This document shows positions 56,333-64,000 of a DNA stretch of 64,000 nt, piece after piece (the stretch's first letter is position 1; each line of letters opens with the position of its first letter). The translations under genes and the position numbers were made by a program. Source of the DNA: Aquatica leii (lineage: Eukaryota; Arthropoda; Insecta; Coleoptera; Lampyridae); contig CM069433.1 of NCBI GenBank assembly GCA_035610365.1, positions 168,408,882-168,472,881 on the forward strand, in the 5' to 3' direction. A model generated the notes under the pieces. It was not told the origin of the DNA, made no database searches, and worked only from the letters and a program-made list of their open reading frames with translations.

Positions 56333-57040
56333 ATGTCGGTCCAACGTGTGGTGTACGTCAAACGATTCATTAGTCACTTAAAATTCGTAATTTTTCTTTG
56401 CATTTTAGTAAACCCACCACACGTAAGGGGAAACGGGTACTGGAAGGTAGAGAAGCAGAGGTTATAGAAGGTCCTAAACAGGCGCTTATATTTCACGGTC
56501 GTAGAGGTTCAGACACTATTAGAAGCCTTTTAAAAGATATATACAGTCTTAAAAAGCCTGATGCTAAATTATTGTCACGCAAAAATGATATAACCGTATT
56601 TGAAAATTATGCTCCGTTAGAAGATTTATGTAGAAAACATGAGACGCCATTATTTGTAATGGGCTCACATAGTAAAAAGCGACCTGATAATCTTGTTATA
56701 GGAAGAATGTACAATTATTCGTTACTTGATATGGTAGAATTAGGTATTGACGCTTTTGAAAGTTTACACGACTTCGTAGGTTCTAAGATAGTGATAGGTA
56801 CAAAACCGTGTCTTATTTTTAACGGACCAGTTTGGGAGGAAAATGACAACTTCAGACATCTCAAATCGATATTTATCGATTTATTTAATAGGGAACATGT
56901 TGACGGTATTCGTTTACAAGGATTAGAACATACTCTAAGTTTCACTGCCACTCCGGATGGAAAAGTTTTATTAAGATCCTACAAAGTTTTGCTTAAAAAG
57001 TCTGGATGTAGAACACCTAGAATAGAATTGGATGAAATGG
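56333..57040 (+). CDS. RPF2: RPF2, ribosome production factor 2 homologue (exons 1-2, partial)
   Basis: Exon 1 is 56333-56352 (MSVQRVV, last codon split), followed by a 56-nt GT-AG intron (56353-56408). Exon 2 is 56409-57040 and ends at a GTAAGC donor. Joining GT|T restores Val and gives RVVKPTTRKGKRVLEGREAE, collinear with the human N-terminus. Brix-domain landmarks: LKDIYSLKKPDAKLLSRKND, MGSHSKKRPDNLVIGRMYNY, LDMVELGIDAFESL, GTKPCLIF, LEHTLSFTATPDGKVLLRSY and LLKKSGCRTPRIELDEMG. In other eukaryotes RPF2 works with RRS1 in the nucleolus to load the 5S RNP (5S rRNA, uL18, uL5) onto pre-60S particles. The basic C-terminal part that follows DEMG is not encoded before the window ends. The open frame running past 57040 to 57132 is intron read-through. 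Confidence 0.93.
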
Positions 57041-57979
57041 GTAAGCAGTTTACGTTTTTATTATCGTTAATGCTTTTGCGTTCACTTCAAAGTTTTTTGG
57101 TTGCGGGTTATAGTAAGGATTTTTTAATTTAAGTTTTTTTTTGTAAGTCAATCACAAATCTCTTGTTTATATATTAGCTAACGGGCTTTAAAAATAAATG
57201 AGTTTTATATTTTACAATTTGTTTGACAAGATTTTTAGTATTCGATTTTTCGAATACAATCATTGTTAACAGCTAGAACTGTTCTGCTACTTCTTCTTTA
57301 TTAGTATTCCACGTTTTTACCATTGCTTTTTTTTATCATTACTATTTTAGGCAATTGATTTAAACTTCTCGATTTTGTAAGATGTCTTCACCTGATGTGC
57401 AAGTTTGTGTTGATTGGCATATCGTCCAGCAACTAAAAGTGTTTTGTTTGTTTTCAGGAGTGCAAAAAAGATTTTAGTAGAAACATTGTTTTCTTGCGCA
57501 ATTTTCTACATTTTTATAGTTGTTTCTGTACGTATAAAAAGTGTCAAGTTTGTGTTTTCAGAAGCAGCTCTAAACGTACATATCAAGTCCTAATTTTGAT
57601 TTTTTAAATTTATTATTGAAAATGTATGAGAAATTCAAAATATTCTATTTATTTATACAGGTATGTAGTATCTAAATAAAATTTACAATGCGTATAAACA
57701 GGACCAGAAAGAAGTTAGTCATAACTTTCCAGTCTTAGATTTTGCAAACTCTAACACTGGACTGATAAAAATTTAGAAAATAAATTTTAACATACAAATT
57801 TTAAAATAAATCTATCTAATAGTTCTCGTGTCGATTTACTTCTCTACATAGTATGGTCTTTCGCCTAAAAAACCTTTTATTGCAATTTTTCGCTTCGTAT
57901 TCTACAGAGGGAAACACAAAAACCAGAGGGCAGTCCAAGTAAATCAGCACAACTGGAAAGAATTGATTATTTAAATTTT
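57041..57979 (+). other. start of RPF2 intron 2
   Basis: Begins with the GTAAGC donor. No reading resembling the next RPF2 block (the DLVLRRT-type segment) was found here or later in the window. The intron therefore seems to run for at least several kilobases and to include repeat copy D, unless the gene is truncated. Confidence 0.45.
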
Positions 57980-59013
57980 ACTTTCCTATAAGGAAAGTAT
58001 AGATTTTTGGAAACATTTTTTTTTGCAGTTTAAAGTTTCAAGGTCTCCTGAATCAGAAAAATGTATTTTTGACAAAAAAAATTTGGGTGTCTGTGTGTGT
58101 GTGTAACGTACCCACGATAACTCTCGAACCAAAAGTCCTAGTAACTTGAAATTTGGTATGGAGCTGGCTTTTCATATTCTCTTGGTTCTATCAAAAGATG
58201 GGTCTGATAAAGAAACCGGAAGTGGGTGTATCCGCCATTTTTAACAGTTTTTCTTATATAATTTTAAGGAGTTGATTATTTATTTAAATTTGCCTGCAAA
58301 TTCGATACACCACATTTAAAATATTTACCAAATATTTACTACATTTACCAATCCGGGTACACTATATTTACTAGGTGATTAACCCCTCGTATAATTTTGT
58401 AGTATGTAAATTATTCGAATTATTTTTACAGTTTCTTATAGCGATAATTCTTCCTTGCAATTTATTCAAATAAAAAATTTTTCATTAACAGTTTATTAGA
58501 TATTTAATTTATAATTTAAAATGAATTCCAAATATAATCTAGGTGCGAATCTCGCCTGCGACCATTTTTTTTAGAAAAAAGTTTCATATCTTAAAGGGAA
58601 AGCAAGATACGTTAAAAACAACAATTTTTACTGATTTACTAAAGGGGAAAGCAATATCGAGGCGCACAAATATAGGGGTTAGTCAATATGACAACATAAC
58701 CTTAATTTGCCATATTTCGGTTATATCTTAATGAAATCGAGGAGAAAAATTTCAATAAAATTATAGCATGCTAGGAACTCAATACAAACGTGTACATATC
58801 ACTTCAAAGTGGGTAGGATGAAAAAATATTTAAATAAACATTGTCTATTGTGTAATACTTAGTACCTTTAGTATTATTTCTTTTAAGCAAACAAAATTAT
58901 AAAGTTTTCTGAATTTTCTATATTCTTTTGACTTGGATGTTTTTCTTCAATTTGAAAAAAAATATGTAAAAATTCTTTATAGGAAAGTCGTGTGCTGACC
59001 ACACCAGTTTTTT
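57980..59013 (-). repeat. palindromic-end repeat, copy D (one monomer, both ends)
   Basis: Starts ACTTTCCTATAAGGAAAGTATAG and ends TATAGGAAAGTCGTGTGCTG, then ACCACACCAGTTTT. It is the only single-monomer copy with both ends, so it is the best guide to the basic unit: short terminal palindrome, one monomer (58080-58550), a far domain (58570-58960), and the CGTGTGCTGACCACACC end. Its monomer is interrupted by a 124-bp insertion (58266-58389). It lies downstream of RPF2 exon 2, probably in an intron. Confidence 0.8.
58266..58389. mobile_element. 124-bp MITE with 9-bp target duplication
   Basis: TATAATTTT occurs at 58257-58265 and 58390-58398 on either side of 124 bp that are absent from the monomers of copies A, B and C. 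The ends are imperfect inverted repeats: AAGGAGTTGATTA on the left and, read inward from the right, CGAGGGGTTAATCAC. Nine-bp duplications are typical of Mutator-like elements. That superfamily is an inference from this size alone. Confidence 0.75.
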
Positions 59014-59435
59014 TTTAAATGGGCAATACTGCCTTCTGTTTTTTTGGGTTTTTTTACATAAAAACGTGTGTAGAATACGATGCCCATATAAAAATTGTAA
59101 AAAAATTTGAAGAAATACAAAGTCGACAGTAAATCTACACAACGAGAACTAATTGATTGTTGTCCGATGTTAAAGTTTACAAAATCTATAAGTGGAAAGT
59201 TATGATTAAGTTTTTCTCGATATATGTATACAGACTGGTTCATTTAAGAGGTTCACCATGGACACATCGCTTATTATGAGACATACATATTTGTTTAAAT
59301 TATAAAAAAATGCGTAATTAGGAAGATAAAAATATGATACCAAGAAGTCTAGAATATCTAAATTAATTTTCGAAATATTTGGAAAAACTGAACTTTTGAA
59401 AACTTTAATTATTTTTTTCTAGCCTTATTTGAAGC
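59014..59435. other. no recognisable gene
   Basis: AT-rich DNA between repeat copy D and an inverted repeat. Minus-strand open frames at 58918-59243 overlap the repeat end and carry no motif. Confidence 0.4.
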
Positions 59436-59658
59436 AATATCGAAAATTTGTAAGCACATCTTTATTTTTAGCCGCTACTAGATTCCGTAATCAGATATCT
59501 TATTAACTTATTCTTATGCCAGGTTCGTATTTACCATAGTTAACCTGATGATGACCACGGAAAGACGGAACGTTGTATAAGAAATTTGCTTAAACAATCT
59601 AGAATTTAATAGCGGCTAAAAAGTGGCAATGAAGATGTGCTTACAGATTTTCGATATT
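59436..59658. repeat. inverted repeat (about 45-55-bp arms) around a Penelope-like signature
   Basis: The left arm from 59436 (AATATCGAAAATTTGTAAGC, ACATCTT ... TTTTTAGCCGCTA) is matched by the right arm ending 59658 (TAGCGGCTAAAAAG ... AAGATGTGCTTACAG, ATTTTCGATATT). The right arm holds an extra TGCCACTT. The centre contains CCTGATGATGACCACGGAAAG, then ACGGAACGTT, which resembles the CTGATGA...CGAAACG closing signature of Penelope-like elements, whose terminal repeats can be inverted. Confidence 0.55.
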
Positions 59659-60389
59659 AAGGTAAATGCACCAAGAGCTAGAAACTTAAAAAAAAATGAA
59701 ATAATTCCAAGGGCTATTTGTATAGGGGTTTTTCTAAAATTAGAGAAATTTTTAAGGGGAATTGCTAATATTTATAAACTAAAGACATATCTAAGGCGCA
59801 CTCGTGGCACTTTTTGCAAATAATCGATGGTACGTTTACCATGTGCTCTCAAAATTCGCATAAAATTGCTTCGTTTTCTACTCATTTTTTATATTTTTGG
59901 TTTCAAAATTACACACAATGTCACTAGACGGCTATACAACTAGTTTTTGTAATTATTTCAGTTTTTTTTAAGTTTCTAGTTCAAATTTTCAACGAAAAAG
60001 CGAATTTTGTAGAGGCTTGCAACGTATCCAAAGCGGCCGTTTTAGAACTTTTTTTTTATATTTTTAGTATATATTTGCACCAAAAGGCGACACCCAAATT
60101 ACAAATTGGGTCTAATAATTTAAAATGTTTGTAAAATTAATTTAAATATAAAGAAACTACAAAGACAAACCAATTTTATTCAAAATAACTGCAAAATATT
60201 AATATAAGGAACATCAGTAAATAAGCATTTTAAGTCTACTTCAGTTATAATAATAATATTAAAATGACAATGAGTAAGGCTTTATCCAGGAGTGTATATA
60301 TAAATTTCTTTTACTTGTAAGGAATGAATAAACTGATAACTTACTCGCTCTCGAGTGCAACGTTAGGGTTTGAAGTGATCCCTATAATT
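59659..60389. other. no recognisable gene
   Basis: AT-rich. An open frame starting in the right arm (59623-59823, plus) is lysine-rich with no motif and is probably spurious. Confidence 0.4.
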
Positions 60390-60701
60390 TGTTTAAATTA
60401 AATAAGAGATATGTCGTTTTCTTTTGGTACAAATGTTTGCCACATCAGTACTTCTTATCCCCATTATTTCTATTTGGTTTGATGACATTATTTTTTCTCT
60501 TATTTTTCTGTTTTCGTTTTTTTTCAAAAATTTTATTTTTAGTTTTTCTTAACTTTTTTCTTTGTTCCTTTAATTTTTCGGCATCATTTTTTTTTCATTT
60601 CGTTCTTTTTGTAGTACTCTAATATCTGTGGGGATGTCACAACCGCTGGCAACTTCTCTTTTCTTCTTTTTGATTGTAGAGACTCTTTTGGCTAGGCTCA
60701 T
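60390..60701 (-). pseudogene. lysine-rich reading of unknown family
   Basis: From ATG 60701: MSLAKRVSTIKKKKREVASG, CDIPTDIRVLQKERNEKK. After one frameshift in an A-run (near 60590) it continues NDAEKLKEQRKKLRKTKNKI and FEKKRKQKNKRKNN. A charged coiled coil or nuclear basic tail is plausible. The layout loosely recalls the basic C-terminal tails of pogo/Tigger-like transposases, but no DDE block was seen. It lies 0.9 kb downstream, on the same strand, of the reading at 61595-62084, and could be part of the same gene. It may be an artefact of A-rich DNA. Confidence 0.3.
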
Positions 60702-61594
60702 AGCAGGACACGTTTAACACGTTGAGTGCCGCATAAAGGAATTAAGAAAAGTTCCAAAATCACTATTTTAATTTTCTTTAAATTTGTGTTTATTATTGCT
60801 GTAGTATTACTTTTTTAGTAAAAAATAAACGAGATAGTAACAATATTTTTGAAATAAAAAGTTTATGTGGTGGCCTCAAGGATGCATACTATTTGCAACG
60901 ACTATGGTGCGCATGCGACAGAATAAAACAAAGAAAGTGGTATGATCTTTATTATCAGATAATTTTTTCATAGTGTTTGTGTGTGTGTCTGTAAAATTGT
61001 CAAAATATAGATGTATCAAGTGTTTGAAACAATTGTGTATGAATTGTTTATTTGAGTTACATCAATGCGTTCCAAAATAGTGTTTTATGTGCATAATGAT
61101 TGTATTACATGTTTTTTATTATATTCAACTTTCATACAAATAAAATTCATTTCAAATAATTATTGTTTTACGATTCGCATTTTAAGATTTGGAGACATAA
61201 CGCGTCAACTCCTGGCGATTAACAAAAAAACCAAAAACATCAGCAAATTGTCCTAATCTGACTAAATAGGCTAACATGTAAACCATATGAGAACATTGTG
61301 CCATATATGTACACCACGATCAGTAGCAAAATCTTGACTGGTGTACTACTGGTGTGCACTGAAAATTGCCTATATGATTTTTCTATTCATTGTGTGCACC
61401 ACTTCTATCCACTGCGGCACTCAACTTGTTAAATGGAGTTGGTATTAAATCTTCCATTGAAGGTGAAGGCTTTTGATTATATTCTATACAAAGATGCTGA
61501 TACATTCTTCTTTAATGACGTCGTTTGCTCCGAATCTGTGCCATTTGTCTGTTTTCTATCAGTTTTTTGGTGGATATAGAATTTGTAAAGATGT
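60702..61594. other. no recognisable gene
   Basis: AT-rich spacer between two minus-strand readings. Weak protein-like words on the minus strand near 61430-61480 (PSPSMEDLIPTPF) may be decayed coding sequence of the upstream reading. Confidence 0.35.
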
Positions 61595-62084
61595 CTAACC
61601 CAATGTCTCTAAAACCGTCTTTTCTTCTAGACGCTTAGCATCATCCTCTTGTGCATTTGTTGTCAGTGCTGTCGTTTCTAATTCTATTATTGGCTTTAGT
61701 GGACGTTCTTCTTGCCTGAAGTTTGCTATGTCCATTAATGTTTCTTCGGCTTTCATAATGTCTTTAGTTATTTCTGGGGCAAACAATGCTTCCTAAATGA
61801 AATCTGTAATTTATAAATTTCTTATTACGCAAATATGGTAATTTCATTACTTACCTTCCAATTTTGTGAGCTATCTTCTTTTAATTGCTTCCAAAGTTTG
61901 TATAAGGAATTATCCGCCACAGATCCGTTCCAGTTTCCTTCAGAAGATGAAATGTATTTAATTTCTCTTTGCCAATTTTTTTTTGAGTATGGATAGGAAT
62001 ATCTTGTCTTTTTGGATGTGCTTATTGCAGGCGGATGCTATGGGTGTGTGCTCTTCTTTTACTTTTACCTAACTCTGATTCCAT
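61595..62084 (-). CDS. unrecognised two-exon reading (possibly decayed)
   Basis: ATG 62084 opens MESELGKSKRRAHT. A one-base shift near 62040 leads to TSKKTRYSYPYSKKNWQREI, then KYISSSEGNWNGSVADNSLY and KLWKQLKEDSSQNWK. A GTAAGT donor (61854) and an ATTTAG acceptor bound a 62-nt intron (61854-61793). Exon 2 keeps phase 0: EALFAPEITKDIMKAEETLM ... ETTALTTNAQEDDAKRLEEK, to the TAG at 61595. A clean donor, an acceptor and a continuous frame across them are unlikely by chance. I recognise no domain; it is a basic N-terminus followed by a charged, probably helical region. The frameshift suggests a pseudogene, or an additional undetected exon boundary. Confidence 0.45.
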
Positions 62085-63660
62085 GATGAAAACCGCATTT
62101 CTTCAATCCGTATTAAATTGTAGTTGGTGTTAGCTTTTTTAGCATAGATTTCAACAATGGCGCAAAATGATACTTTTTGAACTGTGCTTTTCTTGTTTTT
62201 ATAGTTTGAATTCGGACGTGTCGATGATTAGAACAGTGTCGATTATTGGTGCATTTACCTCACCTCAAATAAGGCAAAAAAAAATCTGGTTTTTCAAAAT
62301 TTTAGTTTTAAAATATTTTGAAAACTAATTCAGATATGCTAGACTTTTTGATATCAATTTTTACTCTCCTAATTACGCATTTTTTTTATAATTTAAGCAA
62401 TTTCTGTTCCGAATCATTAAAAATTAATAATATATTGATTTTTTACTTTTTGCGGATAAACCATTTGAGCTTCTGGTATTGTCAATGTTTATTATTTGTC
62501 TCATTTGAATTTTTTGAATAGGATCCCGAACAGTGATGAATGATTGCCGATCGCATTCGCAAACAAGTTTACACCGCTAACTATTTCATTTGAACTAACC
62601 AAGGTGTCTCGTTTTTGTTTAGTTGAGTGTACGTTTAGTAACGTTTAGCGAAAAAGTGTCCATAAGATTTTTCGCATTTTAATGGTAGTTTTTAACGGTT
62701 TTAGAAGAATTCTATGCTTTAGAAACATTTTTTGCCCTATTTTTAACCATTTTTTAAACAATTTTTGAACAATTACGTTTCTTTAATCACTAAAATTCAG
62801 TGCCACAACTCAGTATAGAACTCTTATACAACAGTGAAAAAGTAACATTAAAACTCTTTGTAAGAATACAACTTTTGTAGATCTGTTAAAAGCCACTATT
62901 GAAACTGAAAAATCTTTAGCATACATTTTCACTAAATATCGTGAACTATTTAGAACTCTTGTCAAATATGGCAATATTCACCGCGTTCTAATGCTGGATT
63001 AGCAAAGTTAGCACGTCATTTTTTCAAATTCGACTTTTTAACGTAAGTGGCGTATAACTTTTTTTAATTCTTATTAGGAACTGTGGAACAATGAACAGTG
63101 TTAAAACAACATACTATCTTCTAAATTTGTAGGTTTTTACAAACACCACTGATACGCAGAAACTGATGAAAAGATCTATGAAGTATTCTATCAGGATCAA
63201 TGCATTTGGGTAGTCATATCTCCCTGAAGCTATAATTAATTAACGCCAAGAAAAACAAATGCTCAATTCGCAGTTTTCTTTTTGCGTAAAAACTTCTCCT
63301 CAACTTCATAGTCATTACGAATTGCAGAAATTTATCTAACAAAGTGTACAGCTTTGTCAAAAAAACTTATGTTATCGTCTACATTTAATTCATTATCGCC
63401 GACAGCTCTTCATCACTGACATCGTGAATTGAATCAGATAAAATTATTTCCACTTTACTGGTTTGGATGAACTTTGAATATTTCAAGTTTTTTGTTAGAC
63501 ATCGACTCCATCTTATTGGATACTTGTTTACCACTCATCGATATTATCCATCGTTTTACTTGTAAATATATCGCTGAGCTAAAGATTTTGTGTCTTATAA
63601 CTAAATACGGAGAAAAATTCATACGTTGGCATTCAAGTTAAAATGAATTAAGCCTTCTTC
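62085..63660. other. no recognisable gene
   Basis: AT-rich. The minus strand just upstream of 62084 has a few protein-like words (FCAIVEIYAKKANTNYNLIR, 62100-62170) that may be an upstream exon or decayed sequence. The plus-strand open frame 62318-62521 is hydrophobic and AT-driven. Confidence 0.35.
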
Positions 63661-63760
63661 TGTTATTTAACAAGATAATGACTCAAAATGTGACCGTCAT
63701 AGTCGCCTAATCTCAAACCTATCGAGTCTCAATCGAAAAAGGTAAACTCGTATAACGTTT
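63661..63760 (+). pseudogene. Tc1-like transposase scrap
   Basis: QQDNDSKCDRHS (second Asp block, usually QQDNxPKH) is followed, one frame away and after a loss of sequence, by SPNLKPIESQSKKGKL (third acidic block, usually SPDLNPIE). The match is short but both blocks are in order on one strand. No other part of the transposase and no TIR was identified. Confidence 0.5.
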
Positions 63761-63956
63761 ACAAAGTTTTTTTTTGTAAATTGCAATGGTGTTGCTATTA
63801 CTTTAGAAAAAATGTTTGTTCCCTCTGACGTTTGTATTCTGTTATCAATGTTTCTTGTAACCTTTTTAACGTACTTTAGATTTTAAAATTTTATTATTCG
63901 TTTTTATTTATTTAATTAACAACTATCAACGGACAACTGTGTTAGCTTTTGTTTTC

Positions 63957-64000
63957 AGTTGACCTAATGAAGCTCGCGTGTATGTGTCACGAAACGTCGC
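63957..64000 (+). repeat. Penelope-like tail at window edge
   Basis: GACCTAATGAAGCTCGCGTG, then TCACGAAACGTCGC, matches the CTGATGAAG...CGAAACGTCGC closing signature of Penelope-like elements. It runs off the end of the window, so orientation and length are open. Confidence 0.5.

Noticed and set aside
57895..57965. Possible RPF2 third exon after TTCTACAG
   Set aside because: The acceptor-like site is followed by a short reading that does not resemble the conserved RPF2 segment after DEMG.
60389..60622. Phe/Leu-rich plus-strand open frame
   Set aside because: Complement of the lysine-rich minus-strand reading; low complexity.
1..64000. tRNA, rRNA, CRISPR, operon or bacterial promoter signals
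   Set aside because: None seen; spliced genes and eukaryotic transposons exclude a prokaryotic reading.

Overview
The window is AT-rich eukaryotic DNA, almost certainly from an insect genome. It has spliced genes with very short GT-AG introns (43-44 nt), animal-type proteins (a B4GAT1-like glycosyltransferase and the ribosome factor RPF2), and a load of arthropod-style transposable elements: BEL/Pao, Gypsy, hAT, piggyBac, Tc1/mariner, Penelope-like and THAP-bearing DNA. The short introns and TE mix would suit a beetle or a related order, but the sequence does not settle the order. There are no operons, rRNA, tRNA or CRISPR features. Most of the window is dead or dying transposon.

Host genes. 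(1) 38194-39537 (+) is a complete three-exon Glyco_transf_49 / beta-1,4-glucuronyltransferase-1-like gene. (2) 56333-57040 (+) holds the first two exons of RPF2, a pre-60S / 5S RNP assembly factor; its later exons are not visible before the window ends. (3) 11408-11522 (+) looks like the last coding exon of an unrecognised gene. (4) 61595-62084 (-) is an unrecognised two-exon reading with a clean 62-nt intron, and a lysine-rich reading at 60390-60701 (-) may belong with it.

Layout. 1-1333 is a decayed piggyBac transposase. 2142-4447 is a decayed member of an uncharacterised multicopy family with a Cys-rich C-terminus and an intact 3' intron. 5482-9323 is two hAT-type elements lying back to back, with three copies of one 8-bp target duplication (ATTTAGAC). 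14430-29182 is a BEL/Pao retrotransposon with both LTRs and a 5-bp duplication (AATAT). It is split by about 8.8 kb of insertions: a THAP-domain remnant, a hAT-like non-autonomous element, a Penelope-like fragment, and a very young Gypsy element (16649-21573, minus strand) whose 311-bp LTRs look identical. 31-36 kb holds two hAT gene relics, a TA microsatellite and arrays of palindromic motifs. 36.6-37.1 and 47.5-48.0 kb are two related solo LTRs, each flanked by ATAT. 41.8-42.9 kb is a Gypsy pol fragment cut by an LTR-like repeat that recurs at 49.8 kb. 48.5-49.2 kb is a hAT deletion derivative with a perfect 8-bp duplication.

Two signals stand out. First, a repeat family with ACTTTCCTATAAGG palindromic ends occurs four times (6.7, 39.9, 53.9 and 58.0 kb) and carries one to three tandem copies of a conserved internal monomer of roughly 300-480 bp. 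Second, several unrelated stretches share a layout of a terminus beginning CCC (in three cases CCCAnnnAGCA) followed by an array of one short palindromic motif that differs between families: GTACGTAC at 34.0 kb, GACGTC at 44.3/48.2/55.5 kb, GAATATT at 35.8-36.0 kb, and AAGCTTTAAAG-like at 21.7-22.0 kb. Both deserve a genome-wide search. Reading was by eye, so boundaries without target duplications are approximate.
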